DNA from: JAUIKM01 sp964445695
GTDB lineage: Bacteria > Bacteroidota > Ignavibacteria > Kapaibacteriales > UBA7675
DNA: 64,000 bases
Direction of reading: 5' to 3'
NCBI GenBank assembly: GCA_964445695.1
Contig: CAYULF010000014.1
Coordinates: forward strand, 87,539 to 151,538
Below, piece by piece: positions 1 through 8,002 of the stretch. The notes beneath the pieces were generated by a model. The model made no database searches, was not told where the DNA came from, and was given only the letters and a program-made list of their open reading frames with translations. Positions within the stretch are counted from its first letter, which is position 1. Every line of letters begins with the position of its first letter. A program made the position numbers and the translations under genes.

Positions 1-522
1 GCGCGCCTCCCAGACCGGATCAAAAGAATAATCGCGATTGTACTCGGCGTCGGTCGGATGATAATAATCGATGCGCACACCTGTGGCCGTCACGCCGAAA
101 CTGTAAGCCGTGCGTTTATCGCCATAGGTATCCAGCGAAATGATAATGCGCTGTGAGTTGCCCGCATTATCGCGCCGCGAAACGGTGGCGAGCATTTCCT
201 GCGGGTTGTCACAGAACATCGTGGCGCCTATCCACAGCGCGTCCTCGTCGTAGGCCACGCGCACTTCCGTGTGTTCGTTGGGCGCGCCGAATTCATTCGG
301 CTCTTTCTGCGCAAAATCTTCAATCGGCTGTGCGCGGCGCCACACATTTTCGTCCAGACTTCCGTCCAGCTGCAGCGTTTCGCCGTTGAGCGGCACGGCG
401 TTTACAACTTTGTCGGCGGCATTATTTGCAGCCGGTTCGGGGGTTCCTTCGGCCCGGCACTCGATGGCGAGCAAAAGAAAAAGAGCAAGCGGCATGGCCG
501 CGAAGCGCTCAAGAAGCTTCAT
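1..522 (-). CDS. DUF5916 / CBM9-like outer-membrane protein, N-terminal part (runs off window)
   Basis: The first 174 codons of a minus-strand gene that continues past the left edge. The start is an ATG with an AGGA ribosome-binding site 8 bases upstream. Residues 1-24 form a signal peptide (positive start, then a Leu/Ala-rich core). From about residue 45 the sequence reads LNGETLQLDGSLDENVWRRA and later VRVAYDEDALWIGATMF, the hallmark opening of CBM9-like domains in which a new enzyme or beta-barrel is preceded by a 'planned, to be done' strand pair. The following GDKRTAYSFGVTATGVRIDY stretch is typical of the DUF5916 family, where this domain precedes an outer-membrane beta-barrel. Known members are about 700-900 aa, so most of the gene is missing here. 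Function of the family is unknown; location in the outer membrane is inferred. Confidence 0.8.
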   Translation of the reverse strand, partial: MKLLERFAAMPLALFLLLAIECRAEGTPEPAANNAADKVVNAVPLNGETLQLDGSLDENVWRRAQPIEDFAQKEPNEFGAPNEHTEVRVAYDEDALWIGATMFCDNPQEMLATVSRRDNAGNSQRIIISLDTYGDKRTAYSFGVTATGVRIDYYHPTDAEYNRDYSFDPVWEAR

Positions 523-828
523 GGCAAAATCCTGAAATTCGATCGCTGTATATGGAATTGCGCCCGCCGGCGCGTATGTCAACCCCTCGTGGGCAAATAT
601 AGGAAAATGAGATCAATCGGGCGGCAGGTGGTACAGAATTCAACCCTGCCTTGCGGCGGATCGTGTTGTTCGGGCCTGATCGGCTCACGCATGCGTGGCC
701 TCTTTGATAATCTTGTTAACCACCGGGAGTGGAACAGATGAGCGACGAGTCTGTTTAAGTTCCTCGACCCTGAAGTCGCCGACCAGCGGCAAACGGAAAA
801 CATGCGTTTAACACACTTCAGGCGCTGT
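523..828. other. Intergenic stretch, no gene seen
   Basis: About 300 bases between the 3' end of the TPR membrane gene and the start of the DUF5916 gene, both on the minus strand. Open frames here overlap one another and have no recognisable sequence. I see no clear promoter or terminator, though the DUF5916 promoter should lie here. Confidence 0.5.
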
Positions 829-2067
829 TCAACTGCGCATGACATTTGCAACAATCAGCGTCACAAATAAGACTCCTATGGCGGGCAGAAGCATCGGGCC
901 GGGCGAATCGCCGGTAAACATTGCCGTGAGCATTGCGGCAAAGAGCAGCGACAACAGAAAAATGGAAGCGACCATCGCCTTGCGTAGTCGCTTGCGGTCG
1001 GTTTGGTAATAGACGGAGATCGGAATAGTCAATGCCGTAAGCACGTAGGCCGGTATCAGCTGTTCCAGGTCCTGGTTTACAATCGCCATGGCGGAAAAAC
1101 AGGCTGCCGAACCAAACAGAACGGCGAAGGACCAGGCTGAATTTTTATCGTCTTCGTCCATCGCCAGTCGCCCGTCGCGATTAAACAGGAGGAAAAAGTT
1201 AAACATGGCCGAGCCGGTCCAGGTCAGATAAACAAATGCAACGTACAGTGCAATCAAGGTCCACGCGAGCGGCGCCAGGCCGGGAATGTCCACGAGAAAT
1301 TTATACGCAAATCGATAGCCGAGGTAACCGCCGATGACAATTCCCCACTGCGTTTTCGAGGAAAGACCGCTGAGCCACAGCAAAAACATCAACAAATAGC
1401 GATACACCAGGTGGCGCGCCTTCAGCGATTCAACCAGGCCGCTGCGCGCCCAGTCATTGTTCGGGTCAAGCCGCAGTGCTTCGCGAAAGTGATCGGCGGC
1501 TTGTTTAACATTGCCGCGCCGCATTTGCAGCCAGCCGTTGTTGGCGTGACTGTTACTGTCGTTCGGATCGAGTACAAGAACCTGCCCAATCGTTGCGTCC
1601 GCCTCGTCATTGCGGTTAAGTCGTTGGAGCGCCATTGCGCGCAAGTTCGCCGCAGTTGTATTCTCAGGCTCCAGCTCCAGCGCCCGGTCGGCCATGTTCA
1701 ATGCCTGTTCGGTGTCGCCCAGCGCCAGCTGAATACTCGCCGCCAGGCACCAATATTCGGCTGTTTCGGGGTTCATTTCGATGGCGGCATGTAACGCCAT
1801 TTCGGCCTTGCGATGCATATCGGCCTCGTGCAGCACGCTTGCGAGGATGTAGTGCGCCCAGTCGTCGTCGGGACTTAAACGGATGCCCTCATGCGCGGCG
1901 TCCAACGCCTGTTCGGACTTTTGCTGGTTGGAGAGCGCCACGGCCAGGAAAGAAAATGCATTGCCGTTTTGCGGTTGTTCCGCCAGAACCCGACGCAATT
2001 CGTTTTCCGCATCGGCGTAGCGATGCAGTGAGAGTAGTTGAGTGGCGCGGACAAGTTCTGCCTGCAT
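829..2067 (-). CDS. TPR-repeat protein with C-terminal multi-pass membrane domain
   Basis: 412 aa. Residues 1-205 are about five to six tetratricopeptide repeats (for example ALDAAHEGIRLSPDDDWAHY and ALNMADRALELEPENTTAAN). The second half is strongly hydrophobic, with roughly six to eight membrane helices from about residue 215 to the C-terminus, and a charged loop (RDGRLAMDEDDKNS) near the middle. The TPRs should face the cytoplasm because there is no signal peptide. An upstream in-frame GTG would add three residues, but AGGTG lies 8 bases before the ATG at 2067, so that ATG was chosen. It sits 33 bases downstream of the TPR-AAA gene on the same strand, so the two are probably co-transcribed and may work together. 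The specific function is not known to me. Confidence 0.85.
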   Translation of the reverse strand: MQAELVRATQLLSLHRYADAENELRRVLAEQPQNGNAFSFLAVALSNQQKSEQALDAAHEGIRLSPDDDWAHYILASVLHEADMHRKAEMALHAAIEMNPETAEYWCLAASIQLALGDTEQALNMADRALELEPENTTAANLRAMALQRLNRNDEADATIGQVLVLDPNDSNSHANNGWLQMRRGNVKQAADHFREALRLDPNNDWARSGLVESLKARHLVYRYLLMFLLWLSGLSSKTQWGIVIGGYLGYRFAYKFLVDIPGLAPLAWTLIALYVAFVYLTWTGSAMFNFFLLFNRDGRLAMDEDDKNSAWSFAVLFGSAACFSAMAIVNQDLEQLIPAYVLTALTIPISVYYQTDRKRLRKAMVASIFLLSLLFAAMLTAMFTGDSPGPMLLPAIGVLFVTLIVANVMRS

Positions 2068-2100
2068 TGTGAACACCTGTTTAAGTTCAGAATGAACGAC

Positions 2101-3516
2101 TTACTTCTTGATATTGAGGTAGGTTAAAATGTCGTCGTACTGACCGCCGACATTGGAATAGAGCGCATAGTTGCGGGCCGAGCTGAACCAGTCGGCGGTG
2201 GAGGGACGCACTTTGCGCAGCGCATTTTTCAGATCGCGCGTTTCGATCGGCGCGGGTTTACCGGACCGGAGCGCTTCGCGCAGTTTATCTTCGGTCGCAA
2301 TATCAACGAGCGACTTAAGATCGGCGCCTGAGAATTTGTCGGTCTTGCGCGCCAGGGCCTGCAGGTCAATGTTGCCGCGCGGCTTGCCTTTGAGCTGCAG
2401 ATCGAGGATAACGGCGCGCGCCTGTTCGTCCGGCGGCGGAATAAACAGAATGCGGTCAAAACGACCCGGGCGGCGGAAGGCGGCATCCAGGTGCCAGGGC
2501 GCGTTGGTGGCGGCGAGAACCAGAACGTCGGAGTTGTCGCTCTGCACGCCGTCCAGCTCAGCCAGAAACTGATTTATGAGGTGGCGCGATCCGTGCCGGC
2601 GCATATCGCTGCGGTCCGCACCGAGGGCATCGACTTCGTCAAAAAACAGCACACAGGGTTTGCTCTGGCGCGCTTGTTCAAAGATGGCATGCAGGTTGCG
2701 CTCGCTGCTGCCGATCCACATATCCAGCACGTCGTGGATGCCGACGGAGAGAAAGTTCGCCTTGATCTCCCCCGCCGTAGCACGTGCCAGCCAGGTTTTG
2801 CCGCAGCCCGGCGGCCCGTAGAGCAGAATTCCGCCGCCCGTTTGTTTGCCGTAGGACGCGAACAAGTCCGGATGCAGCAGCGGCATGATGATCTTCATGC
2901 GAATTTCTTCTTTGACCTCGTCCATCCCGCCGACGTCGTCAAAGTTCTTGTCGGGGCGTTCGGCTTCCAGTTCGCGTTCGCCGGGCGGCATCGTATTGGG
3001 CAGGCGCATCTCGTCCTCGTCGTCGTCTTCATCTTCACTGTCGATCTCAGCTTCGCCGGGATTCGGTTCGGCGGCATCGAAGAAGGGCGAACGCATGGCC
3101 TGGCTGCGATAGTCGGAAAGCTGGCTGTCGAGTTCGACGCTGCGCAGCGCGGGATCGGCGGCGAGCGCGGCAAAGTAGGACGCAGCCGCGCCGGCGTCGT
3201 CGCCATTGCTCAGAAGGACACGCGCATGCAGCAGGAGTGCGGCGGCCGGCGGGCTTGAGGTGGCCAGGAGTTCATCGAGCAGGACTTCACATTGAGCGAT
3301 GCGGCCGAGTGCATAAAATGTTTGCGCCAGGCCAAGCTGCAATTCTGTGCTGTCGGGATCCGCACGCAACGCGGTAAGAAACTCACTTTCCGCCTGATTG
3401 AAATCACCGGCGTGCAAGAGCGCCTCAGCGTACATCGTACGCAGCATAAGGTTGTCGGGCGAGGCCTGGAGCGCCGTGCGCAGACGCTGAAGGTTTTTCT
3501 CGGAGGATCTATTCAT
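2101..3516 (-). CDS. TPR-AAA+ ATPase
   Basis: 471 aa. Residues 1-125 hold TPR-like repeats, 158-170 a very acidic linker, and about 190-440 a classical AAA+ module of the CDC48/FtsH/katanin type. Walker A is GPPGCGKT (234-241), Walker B VLFFDEVDA (about 290), sensor-1 is the Asn of AATNAPW, and the arginine finger lies in RRPGRFD. There is no signal peptide or membrane helix, so it is cytoplasmic. The C-terminal tail (ALYSNVGGQYDDILTYL) is not part of the AAA core. The ATG at 3516 is used; a TTG directly before it is the alternative. Such enzymes remodel or unfold protein substrates with ATP; the TPR part probably selects the client. The downstream neighbour is the TPR membrane protein, a plausible partner. 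Confidence 0.9.
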   Translation of the reverse strand: MNRSSEKNLQRLRTALQASPDNLMLRTMYAEALLHAGDFNQAESEFLTALRADPDSTELQLGLAQTFYALGRIAQCEVLLDELLATSSPPAAALLLHARVLLSNGDDAGAAASYFAALAADPALRSVELDSQLSDYRSQAMRSPFFDAAEPNPGEAEIDSEDEDDDEDEMRLPNTMPPGERELEAERPDKNFDDVGGMDEVKEEIRMKIIMPLLHPDLFASYGKQTGGGILLYGPPGCGKTWLARATAGEIKANFLSVGIHDVLDMWIGSSERNLHAIFEQARQSKPCVLFFDEVDALGADRSDMRRHGSRHLINQFLAELDGVQSDNSDVLVLAATNAPWHLDAAFRRPGRFDRILFIPPPDEQARAVILDLQLKGKPRGNIDLQALARKTDKFSGADLKSLVDIATEDKLREALRSGKPAPIETRDLKNALRKVRPSTADWFSSARNYALYSNVGGQYDDILTYLNIKK

Positions 3517-3642
3517 CAATCTTGCAGGGAAATTCAGATTATGCTGTCGGGTTTTGTCTTTGACGCGGACAACTTAGGATCAAAACAAGCGGCACACAAA
3601 CAAAATGTGGACAAAAAAAGTAAGCGGGATGTAAAAAAGATG

Positions 3643-3671
3643 TTGCGCAGCAGGCATAGACGCCTTATATT
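3643..3671 (+). promoter_or_regulatory. Sigma70-like promoter of the tRNA-Ala/tRNA-Asp unit
   Basis: TTGCGC, then exactly 17 bases, then TATATT, ending 22 bases before the first base of tRNA-Ala. This is close to the consensus (TTGACA-N17-TATAAT). Confidence 0.6.
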
Positions 3672-3693
3672 TGCTGCTCTTTTGAAGTGGCGG

Positions 3694-3766
<73 letters not shown>

Positions 3767-3782
3767 CAAAAAATTGACAATT

Positions 3783-3856
3783 GGGATCGTAGTTCAGTTG
3801 GTTAGAACGCCTGTCTGTCACACAGGAGGTCGCGAGTTCGAGTCTCGTCGGTCCCG
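3783..3856 (+). tRNA. tRNA-Asp (anticodon GTC)
   Basis: Acceptor GGGATCG/CGGTCCC, D-arm GTTC/GAAC, anticodon stem CCTGT/ACAGG with loop CTGTCAC (anticodon GTC), T-arm GCGAG/CTCGT, and discriminator base G as expected for aspartate tRNA. It follows tRNA-Ala by 16 bases and shares its transcript. Confidence 0.97.
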
Positions 3857-3859
3857 CTT

Positions 3860-3896
3860 AAAAAGCCCCGCAAGCATTGCTTGTGGGGCTTTTTTG
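3860..3896 (+). terminator. Rho-independent terminator of the tRNA unit
   Basis: An A-tract, then GCCCCGCAAGC paired with GCTTGTGGGGC around a short loop, then a run of six T. It lies four bases after tRNA-Asp. Confidence 0.93.
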
Positions 3897-3930
3897 TTTT
3901 CAGTCTTCCAGTCACCTTGGGGATCACAAG

Positions 3931-4509
3931 ATGGAAATGGAAAAACCGTACCCGGGCCATGCGCAGGTTGATGAAACGCCGGATGAAATAGTCATCACGA
4001 TTCCGGCAAAGAGGAAACGGTACATCATTTTATTCATGACCGCATGGCTGGGCGCCTGGCTTCTTGGCGAAGTTTTTGTATTGGGCACCGTCTTCGGCGG
4101 CTACGATGGAAGCGGGGGTGAGTTTGTTTCACTGTTCATGTTGGTCTGGTTAACTATCTGGACTTTTGCCGGATTGTTTGTCATCAGGATATTGATCTGG
4201 ATGTTTGTCGGCAAAGAGGTCATCTCAATCAGCAGGAAAGAGCTCCGGATTCACAGAAAGGGGCAGCTGCTCAGCAAACCCAAACTATACGACACTTCAC
4301 AGGTTAAAAGTCTGGATGTCAACTCGAACGGCGGCATTCCCGTGATCTTAAGAGAAATTTACAGCAACAACCTTTTGAACACAGGCAATAGCGGAGCGCT
4401 TAAATTTGACTACGGTTTAAAGACGGTGCACTTTGCCGATGGAATTGACGAGGCTGAGGCGAAGTTCCTGTTGAAAAAAATTGAGGCGAAGAATTGGCTC
4501 GTGAATTGA
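3931..4509 (+). CDS. Two-helix membrane protein, function unknown
   Basis: 192 aa. The ATG at 3931 was chosen because a GGGGA ribosome site lies just upstream and the longer frame would read through the tRNA terminator. The first 35 residues are polar, followed by two membrane helices (about 32-60 and 70-93) separated by a short Gly-rich loop. The C-terminal 100 residues look like a small soluble beta domain (EVISISRKELRIHRKG, later LKTVHFADGIDEAEAKFLLKKI), a layout seen in bacterial membrane proteins with a PH-like domain. I do not recognise the family. It is a single gene with no obvious partner. Confidence 0.7.
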   Translation: MEMEKPYPGHAQVDETPDEIVITIPAKRKRYIILFMTAWLGAWLLGEVFVLGTVFGGYDGSGGEFVSLFMLVWLTIWTFAGLFVIRILIWMFVGKEVISISRKELRIHRKGQLLSKPKLYDTSQVKSLDVNSNGGIPVILREIYSNNLLNTGNSGALKFDYGLKTVHFADGIDEAEAKFLLKKIEAKNWLVN

Positions 4510-4680
4510 CCGGCAAACAGCTGCAGGGTCAAAACCAGCCGGCAGCTGTTGAACACTCCCCCCACCCGTCAAACAAATTGATTACACGTCGGCCTGCCCA
4601 AAAAGCCGTATTATAACAGCCACACGGATGTCACATCCGAAGATCATATCATATCACTCATTGCTTTTTTGGGAGACTCT

Positions 4681-5739
4681 ATGTGTACGCGCGTATTTAA
4701 CAACCGCGAGGGCGCAGTCCTGACAACGGGACGCAACATGGACTGGGCCAATCCTTTTGTCACGACACTCAATGTTTTTCCGAAAGACACGTACCGGACG
4801 GGACTGCCGGACAATGACGAGAGCGGTTATCCTCCCGTCACATGGAAGTCGGAACACAACAGCGTAGTTGCGGCCGTCGGCGGATCGGCTATTTCAGACG
4901 GCGTCAACAGCGCGGGACTGGTGGCCAACATCCTCTATCTGGCCGGCAGTTCCTACGAACCGGAACATCGCAATCCCGGGATGAAAGGCCTCAGCGTGCT
5001 GCGCTGGGTACAGTATGTCCTGGACAAATTTGCCACGGTTGAACAGGTCGTGAAAGAGTTCAGCGGCAATACGGAGCTGGTAATTGTCGGCGCCGCGGTG
5101 CCGGACGAAGGCAGCGGCGAAGCCAAACCTGCCGAAGTTCACATGTCCGTATCCGACGCCAAAGGCGACTCTGCCATCATCGAAGTGTTTAACGGCGTGT
5201 ATCAGGTGTCCTGCAATCGCTCGTACCGTGTGATGACCAACGATCCCGTGTTCTCCAAACAGCTGACTCTGAACGACTTCTGGCGCTGGCAATGGGATCC
5301 GGCAAATAAACACAAGACCAATACATTGCCGGGTGAGACTTATTCGCCCGCGCGCTTTGCGCGCGCCGAGTACTTCGTCAATCACGTTGGAATCGAAGCA
5401 GACGAAGACGCCGCCGTCGCGCAGAACTTCTCCATCCTGGCCAATACGGCCGTTCCGCTTGGCGTGGAAGCGCCGGCGGATCAACCCAATATCGCACCGA
5501 CGCTGTGGTCGACGGTGGCACTGCACGACGCTCTGCGTTACTACTTCAAAGATGCCGTCATGCCGAACGTTTTCTGGACCGACCTGAAAAACACCGGCAA
5601 GTTCAAGACCTTCCCCTCCCCCGGCGAATGCCTGAATCTGCTGGTTGAAGCGGGCGACAACTACAATTACATGGCCGGTTGCGTGAACGAATTGTATTCC
5701 GTAATAAAAGATCCGATGGCAACGCCGCAACAAGACTGA
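4681..5739 (+). CDS. Choloylglycine-hydrolase-family Ntn amidase (linear amide C-N hydrolase)
   Basis: 352 aa. The start is set at the ATG giving MCTRVF, because enzymes of this N-terminal-nucleophile family need Cys as residue 2, freed when Met1 is removed. All expected active-site signatures are visible: Cys2, Arg18 and Asp21 in TGRNMDW (the same numbering as bile salt hydrolase), DGVNSAGL (oxyanion Asn), MTNDPVF (the Asn175-type motif) and SPARFARAEYF (the Arg228-type position). The family cleaves amide bonds of conjugated bile acids, penicillin V, N-acyl homoserine lactones or other N-acyl compounds; the substrate cannot be told from sequence. There is no clear signal peptide, as is usual when Cys2 must be N-terminal. 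Length matches the family (about 320-360 aa). Confidence 0.92.
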   Translation: MCTRVFNNREGAVLTTGRNMDWANPFVTTLNVFPKDTYRTGLPDNDESGYPPVTWKSEHNSVVAAVGGSAISDGVNSAGLVANILYLAGSSYEPEHRNPGMKGLSVLRWVQYVLDKFATVEQVVKEFSGNTELVIVGAAVPDEGSGEAKPAEVHMSVSDAKGDSAIIEVFNGVYQVSCNRSYRVMTNDPVFSKQLTLNDFWRWQWDPANKHKTNTLPGETYSPARFARAEYFVNHVGIEADEDAAVAQNFSILANTAVPLGVEAPADQPNIAPTLWSTVALHDALRYYFKDAVMPNVFWTDLKNTGKFKTFPSPGECLNLLVEAGDNYNYMAGCVNELYSVIKDPMATPQQD

Positions 5740-5760
5740 GCGTCATCGGATTGAGTGAAT

Positions 5761-5795
5761 GGCCGGATGCGCCCGCGCGGCGTATTCGGCCTTTT
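5761..5795 (+). terminator. Likely terminator after the Ntn amidase
   Basis: GGCCG at 5761 pairs with CGGCC at 5787, with further imperfect pairing inside a GC-rich loop, followed by TTTT. It lies 21 bases after the stop codon. Confidence 0.65.
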
Positions 5796-5863
5796 ACCTG
5801 CAACTATTAAGTTAAAACTGCGAATACCTGCGCGCTTGCAGTTCAACAATTGCGGGGTGCACT

Positions 5864-6523
5864 ATTAAACAACTACACACAAATCGTTCAGCTGCTCCGG
5901 CCTGGTTTCTGATTCCGGGGCTTGGAGCAACGGAGTCGATGTTCGCCGGGCTACAGGCAGCCCTCAGCTTTCAGGTGACGTGCCCGGCCTGGCCGCAGTA
6001 CCGCGGTGAAACCAGCTATCGCGAAGTTGCACAGCGCTTCATCGACGATTATGACATTCGCGACGGCGACGTCGTAGGCGGCGCCTCACTCGGCGGGATG
6101 ATCGCACTGGAAATTGCAAAGATCGTCAGGGTCAGAGCCGTCGTGCTGCTCGGCAGTTGTACGGATGCCTGTATGGTGCGACGACCACTCGTGGCGCTTT
6201 CTCCGCTTGCCGGTTTCATGCCGGTTCGTTTGCTGCAATCCATCATCGGCCTGCTTCCTCACCCGCTCTGCCGAATGTTCGCCGAATGTGAACCTGAATT
6301 CATGCGCGCGATGGCATTGCACATTAAACACTGGTCCGGAGCCGAGCGGGTATCCTCCCCGGTGTTTCAACTTCACGGCAAACGGGATTTAATGATTCGC
6401 TGCCCGGCCGAATGTGACGTCATCCTGCCAAGGGCGGGACACGTTCCGACGATGACGCACACACGGGAATGTGTTGAATTCGTGCAGGACGTGCAACGGC
6501 GGAACGGTCAACAGGCGCACTAA
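5864..6523 (+). CDS. Alpha/beta hydrolase, probably with an ATT start
   Basis: 219 aa if begun at 5864. The first ATG (5939) would cut off WFLIPGLGATES, the oxyanion-loop strand nearly every alpha/beta hydrolase needs, so translation must begin upstream. The frame is open there, and ATT at 5864 has GGGG six bases before it; ATT starts are rare, so a sequence error is the alternative. The nucleophile elbow is GGASLGG (GxSxG, Ser nucleophile). The His is probably in RAGHVPTMTH near the C-terminus, and LHGKRDLMI holds a likely acid residue. Small size suggests a minimal esterase or lipase-like enzyme. A broken 3' copy of this gene lies at 24460-24762, on the far side of the five-gene cassette. 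Confidence 0.75.
   Translation: MKQLHTNRSAAPAWFLIPGLGATESMFAGLQAALSFQVTCPAWPQYRGETSYREVAQRFIDDYDIRDGDVVGGASLGGMIALEIAKIVRVRAVVLLGSCTDACMVRRPLVALSPLAGFMPVRLLQSIIGLLPHPLCRMFAECEPEFMRAMALHIKHWSGAERVSSPVFQLHGKRDLMIRCPAECDVILPRAGHVPTMTHTRECVEFVQDVQRRNGQQAH
6374..6464 (+). repeat. Hydrolase repeat, copy 1
   Basis: A 91-base segment inside the hydrolase gene that matches 24616-24706 with four mismatches by eye and no gaps. Weaker homology extends about 130 bases upstream. The two copies are in direct orientation, about 18 kb apart. Confidence 0.9.
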
Positions 6524-7835
6524 ACTACGGGTGGCAAAAATTAAACAACAATGTCGATCATCCACCAAACGCGCCGGGAGCTTTGTCTTGGCCGCGCGAC
6601 GATGCTTAAGTGTCGGTCTCTTCGGTTGTTGCTTTTAGTCCCTGCACTCTGCACACATGAGCAGCCGCGATCTGCACGATTTACCGTTTGCCGCCAGGCG
6701 CCTGTTGACTTCCTCCAGACCGTGCATTGGCCGCTCATCTTCTCCCGGACCCCGGACGTCTTTTTACAGTTAAACACATGCGCCACGAGGATTAACGGGC
6801 AACATACCGGGTGGGCGTCGCATGGGACACCGCGTCGTGACAGCCAGATCCTAAAGCCCACTGTCCAAACTGAGGTAGCGGCGATTGTTCCGGCCAAGAA
6901 CCTCTGAAATTTCAAGATTGTTCAGCTTAATATGGACCACCGCAGCGAGCATGTACCCCACATGAACGATGTCCCGGCGAATGCTTGTACGGCGTTGCGC
7001 AACAATCATTCGGCTTGAGATAAAACGGCGAATATGACTTTCCCGGAGCCGCACGACTACTGCGAATTTGAATCGCTCCGGGCCAACATCATTGCGCCAC
7101 CTGATATCCGGCTGAAGGGCAAAGAGACCTGATCCGGCGAGTGACAAGGCGCAAATACTCTCAGGTCGACTTCACGTCCGAACTCCACATACCCAATCGA
7201 CTGAAACTGACTGTGCGTCCACATGCGAATGACAATCCCGGAAATGAAACTATCCGGGCTGCATGTGTGTGGAAGCGAGCAGCCTTAAAGTGCCGCCGGA
7301 TTCACCTGGTGTTTTCCACCCGGAAGTTAACGTTGGATATCTTCAAAAGAGTAACACGTCCGTAAGAAATGCCAGTTCCAGTTATCCAATTGCAATCCAG
7401 TTGCTCCTATTAACATGGCTCGCCCGGGCACAACCCAAAATTGGGCAGATGTTTCAGGACGGATCAGAAAAACTGCTTACGGCAAGTTCGATCAGCAAAC
7501 AATTCCTGCTGCCTGCTTTTTTAATACCCGAATCGAATTTTGTATTGCAGCAAGTATGAGAATGTTGTACCTTCCTCCTCTGAAATACAACTACGATTGG
7601 AAGTGTTGGCAATATGTTCATACCACGACCAATGTTTGCATCCTCGAAAGTGCTTGAGATAGACTGACTGTAGAAGTATTCCCCAGACCAGTCCACCTTG
7701 TCCGGATCAGACAGCAACATCATTCACTGCCCGAAATGTTGCAGGTGGTCCATTCGGAATCCTGTTCAGAAACCCGGTCAACACACACTGTCATCTGTTG
7801 ATTCTCTGTACTGATTCTTGCAGGTACATGCCGAT

Positions 7836-7865
7836 CTACGACCATACATGCTGTGTGGGTCGTAG
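7836..7865. promoter_or_regulatory. Hairpin upstream of the cassette
   Basis: CTACGACC (7836-7843) and GGTCGTAG (7858-7865) form a perfect 8-bp stem with a 14-base loop, 137 bases before the first cassette gene. It could be an operator or an RNA hairpin in a long leader; no T-run follows. Confidence 0.4.
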
Positions 7866-7869
7866 TTAA

Positions 7870-7950
7870 CATGTGTTAAACAACGATTTCACAACGCGAT
7901 AACCACCATTGCGACACATTGGCGGATGGTACTGCTGTGTTTAACACATG
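7870..7950. promoter_or_regulatory. 13-bp inverted repeat upstream of the cassette
   Basis: CATGTGTTAAACA (7870-7882) is perfectly complementary to TGTTTAACACATG (7938-7950), with a 55-base spacer. The second arm ends 52 bases before the first cassette start codon. The same 13-mer occurs at 34897-34909, upstream of a lipoprotein gene. A dimeric regulator binding both arms, or a leader-RNA stem, are the two readings. Confidence 0.45.
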
Positions 7951-8002
7951 CCGGGCCGGTTGATATTCGCGTTTTTCACACTCACAGTTCAAACAGTACA
8001 TT

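Larger units (their letters stand above)
6524..8002. other. Gene-free 1.5-kb stretch before the cassette
   Basis: No convincing gene: open frames are short, overlap on both strands, and show no familiar sequence or coding-like composition. The DNA is more AT-rich than the flanking genes. It may be decayed coding sequence left by the event that placed the cassette here. The last 170 bases hold two inverted repeats, listed separately, just ahead of the first cassette gene. Confidence 0.6.

Noticed and set aside
271..741. 156-codon plus-strand open frame at the left end
   Set aside because: It is the complement of the DUF5916 gene start plus the following spacer; the minus-strand frame gives a coherent signal peptide and family sequence.
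6541..6915. Overlapping open frames on both strands before the cassette
   Set aside because: They mirror each other, lack any recognisable domain, and have no start signals.
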